DNA of 7,318 nucleotides from Sandaracinaceae bacterium (GTDB lineage: Bacteria; Myxococcota_A; Polyangia; Polyangiales; Houyiibacteriaceae), in the NCBI GenBank assembly GCA_016706685.1, contig JADJJE010000044.1:1-7318 (forward strand). Reading direction: 5' to 3'. Positions 1 through 6,221 of this stretch are shown here, piece after piece (position 1 is the stretch's first letter; every line of letters starts with the position of its first letter). The notes under the pieces are model-generated. The model did not search any database. It worked only from the letters and a program-made list of their open reading frames with translations, and was not told the origin of the DNA. Made by a program: the position numbers and the translations under genes.

Positions 1-171
1 GAGCGCACGGTGCACCTCCTGCAGCGGGGCTGGCCGCTTGCGCCAGGCTATCCACGCGAGTCCATCAGCGAGCTGGATGCAGCGGCCAGCATTGGCGCCG
101 CTCCGGGAGTGTTCTTGATTCCGCAGTCCGAGGGGGCAGGGTGGGTGGCCTGCCCGGAGGGGTACCGGTGA
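1..171 (+). CDS. C-terminal 56 residues of an unrecognised protein (5' end outside window)
   Basis: Frame 1 is open from the first base to a TGA at 169-171 and gives 56 residues. The fragment holds a stretch reading ISELDAAASIGAAPGVFLIP and ends WVACPEGYR. It is not long enough to assign a family, and I see no membrane segment. Codons favour G/C in the third position, as in the neighbouring genes, which supports real coding. The membrane-protein gene that follows starts 21 nt after this stop on the same strand, so the two are probably co-transcribed. The residue mix does not suggest an enzyme active site, and no function is proposed. Confidence 0.6.
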   Translation, partial: ERTVHLLQRGWPLAPGYPRESISELDAAASIGAAPGVFLIPQSEGAGWVACPEGYR

Positions 172-176
172 TGCTC

Positions 177-181
177 GGAGG
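177..181 (+). promoter_or_regulatory. Ribosome binding site of the membrane protein at 193
   Basis: A GGAGG at 177-181 lies 11 nt before the ATG at 193. A second GGAGG at 187-191 is only 1 nt from the ATG and is too close to act as its Shine-Dalgarno. The first copy therefore most likely sets the start. Confidence 0.5.
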
Positions 182-192
182 CAAGCGGAGGC

Positions 193-594
193 ATGGCGGA
201 CACGGAGCAGCTTGAACGTGTGATCGGGCTCGCGTGGGTCGTGGCCCTTCCGGTCACGGTGTTGTGGACGCTATGGGCGATGCGTCGGCAGGCCAACCAA
301 CGAAAGGCGCTCGCTGGCCTCCTGGTCGTTGCGCTGCCCGGGGTGCTGATCGGCGTCGAACTCGCAGTGCGGCTGGGCATGTTGGCCTTCCGGGAACGTC
401 CGCTGTACATCGGCGCGTACGGCTTGGTTGGGGTGCCGCTCTCTTGCCTATGGGTTCTGGCGGGCCCGTTGCTTCTCACCTTTCTGTTTCTTGGCCCGGT
501 CGAGACCAGAGCGCCCAGGTCGCTGGTGGCCGCCCATGCCGTCCTGTGGGCGTTGACCACGTTCGTAGGACTGCGGTTCGCGATGAGTATCTGA
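193..594 (+). CDS. Small four-helix integral membrane protein, function unknown
   Basis: This 133-residue protein has four hydrophobic segments, at about residues 11-30, 41-64, 73-101 and 109-131. They are separated by short polar loops, including a basic loop RRQANQRK at 31-38 and a loop with FRERP near 66-70. By the positive-inside rule the basic first loop suggests that the N-terminus is periplasmic, but this is only a prediction. No catalytic or ligand-binding motif is visible and I do not recognise a family. The start is supported by the GGAGG 11 nt upstream. The gene follows the truncated first gene by 21 nt and precedes the DUF4240-type gene by 67 nt on the same strand, so a common transcript is likely. 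No terminator hairpin is obvious in either gap. Confidence 0.75.
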   Translation: MADTEQLERVIGLAWVVALPVTVLWTLWAMRRQANQRKALAGLLVVALPGVLIGVELAVRLGMLAFRERPLYIGAYGLVGVPLSCLWVLAGPLLLTFLFLGPVETRAPRSLVAAHAVLWALTTFVGLRFAMSI

Positions 595-661
595 CTTCTC
601 GCGCCTGGCCGCCCCGCACTTCCCAGGGAATAGCCGCTCCCGTCGCCGCGTTGGGGCCAGG

Positions 662-2062
662 ATGACTCGGGCTGAAGGCGTGGCCAGGAGCGCGACACGC
701 AGCGCGTGCGTCCTGGGCTTCCTGCTCGCCATCTTCGGCGAGAGCGGGTGCAGCAGCCCCGTCCCGATCGTGAAGTCCGAGCCAGCGGCACCGGTCCCGC
801 ACGTTGGTGAGGACGTCCTCCGATGGTGGTCCGTCGTCGAGTCGATCGGCGCACACGGGACCCCCTCCGAGCGCGAGTTGCGCCTGAACATTCGGCTGGA
901 GTCTCTCAGTGACGCGGACGTTGGCAGCTTCGTGGCGTTCTACGTGGACCGGCTGGCTGCTGCCGCGCGCGCGAGTTTGTGGCGTGCCGCCAGCGCCGCG
1001 TTCGGCGAGTGTGACCGTGAGTGCTTCAGCTGGCTGCGGGCGGAGATGATCTTCCGCGGCCGCACGGAGTACGAACGCATCCTCGGCGGCGACGCGACCT
1101 TCACGGAGTACGGCGAGGGCCCCACGTGGGACGCCGGTGCCGCGTTGTTGGCCCAATGGTTCAGTCGGTTTCCAGCGGATCCCGTTCCCGAACCGCGCGT
1201 CGCTGCTCCACCGGGCGACGCCATCGAGAGTCCACCCAATGACGACGAGATGGACGCAGAGGAGGAGCCCTATGCGGAGGAGTACGAGGCCGTGCAGACG
1301 CCACCGTCACGCGTCATCCCCCCGCCCACTGGCCTCCCAGACTTCTGCCTGGACGTGAATCGAGAGGTGGTGCACTTCACTGGGGTCTCCATCAACGGCC
1401 CCGGTTGCTCGCATGACACGAGCGACTGGGCCGAGCCTCCTCCGCATCCGAGCGCGCCGTTCCCTCGAAGGAGACTCTGCGACCGCCTGAGGCAGTCAGC
1501 CACATCTGGGGGGTATGAGGATGAGCCCATCCCGTGTCGGCGCGAGCGCGCGCTCCCTGGAGGCTATGCCATCTACGTGGTCGGGACCCCGTCCCTGCAG
1601 GACTACGTTCTCGTTCATCTCTCGGAAGATACCGCGGAGATCGTCGCGTCCTTGGGCACCTACTCCTCCGGTCTTGGCTCTCGCTACGAGTGGATGCGGG
1701 GACACCAGTTCCGCCGACAGGCCGGAGCGTTCACAGTCATGTGGCGCGACGCCTCCACTGATTGGGACCTCGGGGTGGCGGAGTTCACCGCGGGCGAGGC
1801 GTGCCGGGCGATGCGCTGCGAGCGCGACGGGCAGGGCCACCTGTGCTCGCTGCCAACCACGCTGCGGTCCTACGGGGGGCACTACGGCGCCGGCACGGGT
1901 GAAGCTGGGAGGCACGAGGTGGGAGAACCGACGGCTCAGTGGGACTGTCGACCGAGGCACTCCATGGATAGCTTCGTGAGCCGTGTTGCCCGTTGCCCCA
2001 CACCTCGAACTGCGCGCGAGCTGGCCCAGCACGGGCCGGCACATCCTCGCGCACTACGATGA
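662..2062 (+). CDS. Exported (probable lipo-)protein with an N-terminal DUF4240-like domain and a Cys-rich C-terminal half
   Basis: The 466-residue product begins with a basic n-region and a hydrophobic core (about residues 15-26, CVLGFLLAIF). A Cys at 30 follows in the context ESGC, a weak lipobox with an unusual Glu at -3, so lipidation is possible but not certain. Residues about 53-170 read like a DUF4240 domain. They have the RWWSVVE opening, a LRLE.L..L spacer, LWRAA, then a Gly-x-Cys-Asp and Cys-Phe-x-Trp-Leu segment and RGRTEYERIL. This resembles the family's usual order of FW..I, DLWAAAY, GGCSDDGF..FR.WLI and GRE.YE. Residues about 194-209 are a strongly acidic linker. The region 226-466 contains about nine cysteines, consistent with disulphides outside the cytoplasm, and I do not recognise it. 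DUF4240 has no established biochemical role that I know of. The last 27 codons overlap the next gene, so the true C-terminus is uncertain. The ATG has no good Shine-Dalgarno. Confidence 0.8.
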   Translation: MTRAEGVARSATRSACVLGFLLAIFGESGCSSPVPIVKSEPAAPVPHVGEDVLRWWSVVESIGAHGTPSERELRLNIRLESLSDADVGSFVAFYVDRLAAAARASLWRAASAAFGECDRECFSWLRAEMIFRGRTEYERILGGDATFTEYGEGPTWDAGAALLAQWFSRFPADPVPEPRVAAPPGDAIESPPNDDEMDAEEEPYAEEYEAVQTPPSRVIPPPTGLPDFCLDVNREVVHFTGVSINGPGCSHDTSDWAEPPPHPSAPFPRRRLCDRLRQSATSGGYEDEPIPCRRERALPGGYAIYVVGTPSLQDYVLVHLSEDTAEIVASLGTYSSGLGSRYEWMRGHQFRRQAGAFTVMWRDASTDWDLGVAEFTAGEACRAMRCERDGQGHLCSLPTTLRSYGGHYGAGTGEAGRHEVGEPTAQWDCRPRHSMDSFVSRVARCPTPRTARELAQHGPAHPRALR

Positions 2063-2672
2063 CGACAGCGTGGTGGTCTATCAGGCCTATAACGCGGCCA
2101 TTGCGGACTGGGCGGTGGCGCACCAGCGTTTCGGTGGCCCGTGGTCGCTCGCCCGGATGAGCTGGATCAAGCCGAACTTCCTCTGGATGATGTACCGCTG
2201 CGGGTGGGCCACGAAGGAAGACCAAGAGCGCGTGCTGGCCGTGCGCGTTGCTCGCGTGGGCTTCGATGCCGTCCTTGGCGGAGCGCTGGAGAGCAGCTTC
2301 CAGCCGGACGTGCACGGGCCCGACCGGGCTGCGTGGCTCGAGCGCGGCAGGTCCACCGAGGTCAGAATGCAGTGGGATCCCGACCACGCGCCGGACGGCA
2401 GCAAGGAAGAGCGGCGCGCCATCCAGCTCGGACTCCGCGGAGAGACGTTGCGACGGTTCGCGACGGAGTGGACGCGCGAGATCATCGACGTCACGCCGTT
2501 CGTCGTGGAGCAGCGCGAGCACCGGGGGGAGGGGGCGCGCCACAAGCTCCTCACCCCCGTGGAGCGCGTGTACGTGCCGCACGACGAGGCTCTGCAGCAG
2601 CGCCTACGGCTCGGATGGCTTGAAGGTTCGCTCCTCCGTTGCAGGACCCGCCCGCTCACCTGCAGAGGATGA
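1983..2672 (+). CDS. DUF4291 family protein
   Basis: The 229-residue product matches my recollection of DUF4291 proteins (about 200 residues) along most of its length. It has TGRHILAHYDDDSVVVYQAY (17-36), then the hallmark MSWIKPNFLWMMYRCGWATK (59-78), QERVLAVRV (81-89), VRMQWDPDH (127-135), ERRAIQLGLRG (143-153) and the end segment VERVYVPHDEALQQRL (193-208). A stop lies at 1977-1979 in this frame, so the only early starts are GTG 1983 and TTG 1986. The GTG keeps the roughly 16 residues that normally precede TGRHILA. The final 18 residues run past the usual family end. The gene overlaps the upstream gene by 80 nt in another frame and overlaps the convergent small lipoprotein gene by 17 nt. 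No function is established for DUF4291 that I can cite. The invariant Trp/Lys/Arg-rich block suggests an active or binding site, but that is inference. Confidence 0.9.
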   Translation: MLPVAPHLELRASWPSTGRHILAHYDDDSVVVYQAYNAAIADWAVAHQRFGGPWSLARMSWIKPNFLWMMYRCGWATKEDQERVLAVRVARVGFDAVLGGALESSFQPDVHGPDRAAWLERGRSTEVRMQWDPDHAPDGSKEERRAIQLGLRGETLRRFATEWTREIIDVTPFVVEQREHRGEGARHKLLTPVERVYVPHDEALQQRLRLGWLEGSLLRCRTRPLTCRG

Positions 2673-2877
2673 CAGCGTAGCGAGGCCCCGCCCCACCGAC
2701 GGGAGTCCAGCCCGCTGGTATCGGAGTGGGGTCGTCGTTGACCAGGCGTGCGATGCACTCCCGGAAAGCGCCCGGTGCGCGAGGCTGCGCGTCTACGTGG
2801 GAGACCTGGACGACTTGGTTGGCAGAGCACGCGACCAGGATGCCGAGGGAGAAGGCGAAGGTGAGTTTGCTGCGCAT
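2656..2877 (-). CDS. 73-residue secreted lipoprotein
   Basis: The protein starts MRSKLTF and has a hydrophobic core up to a textbook lipobox, LVAC, with the acylated Cys at 17 followed by SANQ. Ser at +2 suggests outer-membrane delivery under the usual Lol rule. The mature part is only about 57 residues and has two further cysteines, in ECIARL and near the end in ILCR, that could form a disulphide. The longer reading frame upstream (to 3081) is Arg/Pro-rich and antisense to the end of the neighbouring gene, so I chose the internal ATG at 2877. There is no clear Shine-Dalgarno before it. It lies 112 nt downstream of the 3598-2990 gene on the same strand, and its 3' end converges with the DUF4291 gene. 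The family is unknown. Confidence 0.7.
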   Translation of the reverse strand: MRSKLTFAFSLGILVACSANQVVQVSHVDAQPRAPGAFRECIARLVNDDPTPIPAGWTPVGGAGPRYAVILCR

Positions 2878-2989
2878 GCCGCGAGCGTAACGCAGGGCCC
2901 CTCGCTGGACTTCAGCGGCGTTGCTGGGGCTCAGCCCGGTCGCCCGTTGCTCGAGAACGCCTATGGGTCCGTGGGGGGTGGGGCTCTCC

Positions 2990-3598
2990 TCAGTGCAGCT
3001 GGCGCGCTTCCGCATCGCCCCACACGCGGTGCTCCACCTTCTCGGGACCGCCCTCTTCCACAACCGTGCCCTCGGGTGCACCCAGCTCGCGCATCACGCG
3101 AAGGATGCAGGCCAGGCCGCGGTCGCGGTCGGTCACATCCACGTCGATGCCGCAGAACACGATGGACCCGTCGGCACCCAGCTGCGTGCCACCGCCGCTG
3201 ACGCTGCCGAGCCCCTCGGCCGCGAGCGCCTCGTCGAGCGGGTCCTCGTAGAGCCGGCCGCGGTCGATGGGGCCGATGGCTCCGGGGATGCGCACATAGA
3301 AGAACTGCCCGCCACGCGTGCTTTGGGTTGGGGCCAACGCCATCAGCATGTGCCGCGCGTCGATGGGGGCGCCCACCGCCAGTCCGTCGTCCGCGTTCCA
3401 GAGCGACTCGCCCCACTCGCCGGCGATCAGCCTCTCGTACTCCTCCGGCTGGAGCAGTGTCCCACTCAGGTCGTTCCACCCTTCCAGGAAGTAGAAGCGC
3501 CTTGGGGACCGCGCCGCCTCGAGGCGCCGATTCACGGCGCGGGCGAGCCGCACCAGGCCAGCGCTGGCTTCTTCCTCCGAGGTCTCCGTCGGGTCCAC
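2990..3598 (-). CDS. Uncharacterised soluble protein; probably the C-terminal two thirds of the protein that begins at 3902
   Basis: The frame from GTG 3598 gives 202 residues. Residues about 10-60 are alpha-rich, with LVRLARAVNRRLEAARSP then RRFYFLEGWNDLSGTLL. Residues about 98-180 form a second module with FFYVRIPG, DRGRLYEDPLDEAL, a Gly-rich turn GLGSVSGGGTQLG, a beta strand FCGIDVDV, and LRVMRELGAPEGTVVEEG. The second module recalls a conserved hypothetical family that I have seen as a stand-alone protein, but I cannot name it. The GTG is a poor start: its GGAGG abuts it with no spacing. The frame is also protein-like for 13 codons upstream (3637-3599, EREVHLDGELLWR), with no ATG, GTG or TTG before a stop at 3658. 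This argues that the real protein enters from the adjacent frame by a +1 shift near 3638. No signal peptide is present in this part. Confidence 0.75.
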   Translation of the reverse strand: MDPTETSEEEASAGLVRLARAVNRRLEAARSPRRFYFLEGWNDLSGTLLQPEEYERLIAGEWGESLWNADDGLAVGAPIDARHMLMALAPTQSTRGGQFFYVRIPGAIGPIDRGRLYEDPLDEALAAEGLGSVSGGGTQLGADGSIVFCGIDVDVTDRDRGLACILRVMRELGAPEGTVVEEGGPEKVEHRVWGDAEARQLH

Positions 3599-3635
3599 CC
3601 TCCACAGCAGCTCACCGTCGAGGTGGACCTCGCGC

Positions 3636-3902
3636 TCACCTCTCGCCTTCCGAGATCACAGGGGCGAACGTCACCCCTTCGGCTCGAAGGATCTGCTGAA
3701 GCGTGGGCAAGAAGAAGTCCCAGCTGCCGTCGATCATCTCCTCCTGGTCGATGTGCACATACCGCGCCTCATCGAGGGGGTCGACGTCGTTCTCGCTCAC
3801 CGCTGCGCGCTGCACGGCAGGGGCGGCCTCGCGACGCTTTCGCACGTACGCGAGCACCAACAACGCAAACACCGCCAGCAACAACCACGTGAACGGGCTC
3901 AT
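3636..3902 (-). CDS. Short membrane-anchored protein; probable N-terminal part of a frameshifted gene of about 303 codons
   Basis: The 88-residue frame starts at ATG 3902, 1 nt after the TGA of the upstream lipoprotein gene. GAGGAG in that gene's tail sits about 7 nt before the ATG, an excellent Shine-Dalgarno that implies translational coupling. Residues 4-20 form a single hydrophobic helix (FTWLLLAVFALLVLAYV) followed by RKRR, so by the positive-inside rule the rest should be cytoplasmic. Residues about 45-80 (RYVHID then DFFLPTLQQILRAEGVTFAPV) read as a normal globular N-terminal segment that stops abruptly at TGA 3638-3636. Skipping one base at AGG-TGA continues into EREVHLDGELLWRVDP and the frame that ends at 2990. 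The longer upstream start that reaches 3992 is rejected because it lies inside the lipoprotein gene. Confidence 0.75.
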   Translation of the reverse strand: MSPFTWLLLAVFALLVLAYVRKRREAAPAVQRAAVSENDVDPLDEARYVHIDQEEMIDGSWDFFLPTLQQILRAEGVTFAPVISEGER

Positions 3903-3903
3903 G

Positions 3904-4554
3904 TCAGTTCTCCTCGCGCAGCTCAGAGAGCGCGCGCGTCTGCGAGCGTTCGGCGACTTCCAGTATCCTGATACCAGCTGCGGCCACCGCATCGGAGTCG
4001 TGTCCCTCGGCGGAGTAGGCCAACCGGAAGAGGCCAGACGGGAGCGGGTCGAACTTCTGCGCGTAGAAGTGAGTCATGCGCACCCCTTCGGAATCCGTCA
4101 CCAGCAACTGGCTGAACATGGCGGGGTCAAGTGGCGTGACCTGCTCGGCTACGATGGTGAGCCCCCGCCGTTCGAACCCGACTCGGACCACCTCGGCCTG
4201 GTCTCTCGCGAATTCGGGGAGGTCGGCAGGCGCTGCGATTCCAGCCTGGAACCCCGCTGCCACGAACATCCCGTGGCTCGCACTAACGGCCTCGAGCATC
4301 AGCTCGTCCGACTGGCCGCAGAGACCGTCCCAATCTTCACCGGGCAGGAACACGCCCGCCACGTGGTCGTCGGGCAGCGGCAGGTAGACCATGGTGACGT
4401 CGTGCTCCGCCGAGTAGCGAGTCTGGCATCCGAGCAGGCGTTGCTCGGCGGGTGTGGGTTCCGAGGACTCCGCCTGCTCGGGAGGCGGTGACGTGGAGGA
4501 CGCGCCTCCACAACCAGCGAGGCACAACAACAAGGCGAGCGCAGTCCGTTCCAT
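3904..4554 (-). CDS. 216-residue lipoprotein, function unknown
   Basis: The product opens MERTALALLLCLAGCGGASS. This is a classic type II signal peptide with lipobox LAGC and the acylated Cys at 15. Gly/Gly/Ala follow it, then a Ser/Pro/Glu-rich linker to about residue 40. The mature domain (about 41-216) has mixed alpha/beta content, with strands such as VTMVYLPLP and VAGVFLP, a segment VTDSEGVRMTHFYAQKF around 152-168, and SGLFRLAYSAEG around 173-184. That layout is reminiscent of small alpha-beta proteins of the PsbP/DcrB kind, but the resemblance is loose and I do not assign it. Two cysteines at 43 and 79 could pair. The ATG at 4554 lacks a visible Shine-Dalgarno. The stop is 1 nt from the next gene's ATG, so these two genes are almost certainly one operon and may act together at the envelope. 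Confidence 0.8.
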   Translation of the reverse strand: MERTALALLLCLAGCGGASSTSPPPEQAESSEPTPAEQRLLGCQTRYSAEHDVTMVYLPLPDDHVAGVFLPGEDWDGLCGQSDELMLEAVSASHGMFVAAGFQAGIAAPADLPEFARDQAEVVRVGFERRGLTIVAEQVTPLDPAMFSQLLVTDSEGVRMTHFYAQKFDPLPSGLFRLAYSAEGHDSDAVAAAGIRILEVAERSQTRALSELREEN

Positions 4555-4658
4555 CGGCGCAGGCTACATCACCTGCACGGTCGTTCGCATGCTGCGGTCC
4601 TATCGCTTGGCCAGAATGCCGCCGCCGCCCACTCCGGGTCGCGGGACCTCGGAGACCG

Positions 4659-4970
4659 TCATGGGACTCGACGGAGAGGGATGAAGTCGTCTGGAAGGAT
4701 GGCCCTGGTCGGACGGATCGGGTGAGCCGCGATGTAGGCCGCTTCGGCCGCTCGAGCTGCCTCGCTGACGTTGGTGGCCTGGGCTGGTCCAGGCGGCATT
4801 GACGGATCCATCAGCCGTGCCACGAAGGCCTCGAGGTGGCCGGCCCGCTCGAGTGCGTCGGCCCAGGCGATCCACTCGACGTGCGGGTGCACGATCGACT
4901 CGCCCTCGCGATACGACTGCACCACGAAGCGGAGGACCTCGACGAGCGTCGGCGGCGTCAGCGCGTCCTC
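4659..4970 (-). CDS. C-terminal segment (about 103 residues) of the frame-disrupted gene
   Basis: Reading from 4970 gives EDALTPPTLVEVLRFVVQSY, then a segment with HPHVEWIAWADALERAGHLEAFVARLMDPS, an Ala-rich helix (VSEAARAAEAAYIAAHP) and the end ILPDDFIPLRRVP. No ATG, GTG or TTG occurs before GTG 4925, although the 15 codons upstream of that GTG already look like protein. A start at 4925 would therefore cut into the domain. The central frame ends DRFPRTR at 4958, inside this overlap. Adding one C at CCC 4973-4971 joins DRF to PEDALTPP. This part is helical, unlike the beta-rich remainder, and could be a separate small domain. No function is assigned. Confidence 0.6.
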   Translation of the reverse strand, partial: EDALTPPTLVEVLRFVVQSYREGESIVHPHVEWIAWADALERAGHLEAFVARLMDPSMPPGPAQATNVSEAARAAEAAYIAAHPIRPTRAILPDDFIPLRRVP

Positions 4971-5920
4971 GGGAACCGGTCAAACCGCCCCACCACTTCC
5001 CAGTCCGTGCGCCCTGGCGTCATCACCACGGCCACGTCGTTCTCCATGATGACCACGTGCAGCCCGCGCGTCTCGTCCACGAAAGCAGCGACGTACTCGC
5101 CTGAAGACCGAAGCGCGCGCGCAGGGAGCACTTCCCTCCACTGACTGCCAGCAAGGCGCGCCACGCGCAGGTACCGCGAGAGGGTACCCACCGCGCAGTC
5201 GGTCCAGACCACCAGCGGTGGGTCGGCACCCAACGTCAAGACGTTGGCTCCGCACTGGCTGGTGGCGATGGGATGTCCCAGGCGCCGTAGCCGGCCGGTC
5301 CGCCCGGCGCTCCAGACGTGAATGGGATCCGATTGCAGTCCGCTCAGGCCGACGACCACCTTGCCCCGCGCAATCGCTGTGTGTTCGAAGACAAAGCGAA
5401 CGAGCTGGTCCCGTGGCAGTTGCACGGTCGGTCCATGCTGAAACTCCCCATCTTGACCAAGGTGAATGAGGCTCAACTCCATCATGGAGGTGGCCTGTTG
5501 CGCATGGGGGCGACGAACTCTCAGCAAGAACAGGTGCTCCGCGTCGGGGGTGAACCGTGCCGACTGCCACCCGTAGTCGGGCTCTGTCGCGTGGAGCGTC
5601 ATGCGGTGGCGCTCGTTATGCGGACCCCACCACTCCACTTCGACGCCCTCGTTGCTTTGCACAGCACTCGCCACGCCGCTCTCGTTCGCCACGACGTCCA
5701 GGTAGACGCTCCCATCTCGGACCGGCTGCGCGGCATGTTGAACCGTGTCGGGGCCAGAGAACCGATGGGCCACCGTGGATGAAGTGAGGACGCCCGGCCG
5801 GAGCCGCAGGTGGTGGTCAACCATTGCAGCCGCCGCGTGGCGCCACGTCCCTTCGGGCCGCACGTCACTCCACCGGTAGGCGTACAGCCCCGCGGGGAAG
5901 CCAAGGCTCGCCGCAGCGGA
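4958..5920 (-). CDS. Central segment (about 320 residues) of the frame-disrupted gene
   Basis: This frame is convincingly coding from about 5920 (SAAASLGFPAGLYAYRW) to its TGA at 4960-4958. It contains SVYLDVVANESGV, VEVEWWGPHNERHRMTLHA, EHLFLLRVRR, GKVVVGLSGLQSDPIHVW, PPLVVWTDCAVGTLSRYLRV, EYVAAFVDETRGLHVVIMEN and TDWEVVGRFDRF. The same frame stays open to 6529, but upstream of 5920 it is Arg/Ser/Pro-rich and runs antisense to the antitoxin gene, so I reject that extension. If the segment were translated alone, the first ATG would be at 5824. The alternating hydrophobic strands and the Asp/Gly turns suggest a repeated all-beta fold. Confidence 0.65.
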   Translation of the reverse strand, partial: SAAASLGFPAGLYAYRWSDVRPEGTWRHAAAAMVDHHLRLRPGVLTSSTVAHRFSGPDTVQHAAQPVRDGSVYLDVVANESGVASAVQSNEGVEVEWWGPHNERHRMTLHATEPDYGWQSARFTPDAEHLFLLRVRRPHAQQATSMMELSLIHLGQDGEFQHGPTVQLPRDQLVRFVFEHTAIARGKVVVGLSGLQSDPIHVWSAGRTGRLRRLGHPIATSQCGANVLTLGADPPLVVWTDCAVGTLSRYLRVARLAGSQWREVLPARALRSSGEYVAAFVDETRGLHVVIMENDVAVVMTPGRTDWEVVGRFDRFPRTR

Positions 5921-5921
5921 A

Positions 5922-6206
5922 ACTACTGTGCAGCCACAGCTGGAAGCCGAGTGGGGTGGCCGCCAGCTGCATGTCCGCGCGCGGAACCGCGATGTTCTGC
6001 CAGAACTCCCCCGCATTGGATTCGTGGCGTCCGGGGAAGAGCACCGGCCACTCCACCGTCCCATCGCGCGAGATGAACCACCCCCGGAATCCGTCGCTGG
6101 TGGCGACCACGAACTGGGTCCCGTGCCCCTGCCGTGCGTCGTCACTCGGGCTCCACTCGGGGGCGGTGGCTCGCAGGCAAGCCTGCCCGTCTTGCTCTTC
6201 GGACAT
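5922..6206 (-). CDS. N-terminal segment (95 residues) of the frame-disrupted gene
   Basis: From ATG 6206 the frame reads MSEEQDGQACLRATAPEW and continues through a beta-hairpin-like stretch (QFVVATSDGFRGWFISRDGT, about 31-50), VEWPVLFPG, and MQLAATPLGFQLWLHSS. Past about 5920 this frame loses protein character (FRCGEPWLPRGAVRLPVE) and stops at 5865-5867. In the next frame SAAASLGFPAGLYAYRWSDV takes over at exactly that point. The start has GGAGG at 6226-6222, about 15 nt upstream, with the palindrome 6210-6221 in between. That is an awkward arrangement, so the true start may be further upstream. Confidence 0.55.
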
Positions 6207-6209
6207 GTT

Positions 6210-6221
6210 CCGGCGCGCCGG
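6210..6221. repeat. Perfect 12-bp palindrome CCGGCGCGCCGG
   Basis: The palindrome lies just upstream of the minus-strand ATG at 6206, between a GGAGG (6226-6222) and that ATG. In RNA it could close a short GC hairpin over the initiation region. Short GC palindromes are frequent in DNA of this composition, so a role is uncertain. Confidence 0.3.

Larger units (their letters stand above)
4659..6206 (-). pseudogene. Frame-disrupted gene of about 515 codons, beta-rich propeller-like protein
   Basis: Three consecutive minus-strand segments in frames 2, 1 and 2 (position of first codon base mod 3) each look coding where the other frames turn Arg/Ser/Pro-rich. Each hands over to the next with no gap. 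Removing one T from TTT at 5922-5920 and adding one C to CCC at 4973-4971 gives a continuous protein of about 515 residues. The two shifts are of opposite sign, so the original frame returns. Repeated strand pairs (for example FVVATSDGFRGWFISRDG, KVVVGLSGLQSDPIHVWSAG, YVAAFVDETRGLHVVIMEND) suggest beta-propeller-like blades. This is inference, and no named family is recognised. The ATG at 6206 gives no signal peptide. Whether this is a true pseudogene or two assembly indels cannot be told from sequence alone. Confidence 0.55.

Noticed and set aside
48..1156. Long minus-strand open frames opposite the membrane protein and DUF4240-type genes
   Set aside because: They are Arg/Ser/Pro/Thr-rich with no domain character and are antisense to well-supported genes, which is typical of high-GC shadows.
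2961..3605. 214-codon minus-strand frame in parallel with the 3598-2990 gene
   Set aside because: It is very Arg/Gly/Pro-rich, and the 202-codon frame has sensible hydrophobic and secondary-structure patterns.
3599..3643. Firm call of programmed +1 frameshifting at AGG-TGA
   Set aside because: Neighbouring genes show similar one-base breaks at homopolymers, so an indel error or mutation is the simpler explanation. It is kept only as a hypothesis to test.
2921..3892. 323-codon plus-strand frame antisense to the minus-strand genes
   Set aside because: It is antisense to three better-supported frames, and its apparent length comes from GC-rich codon bias.
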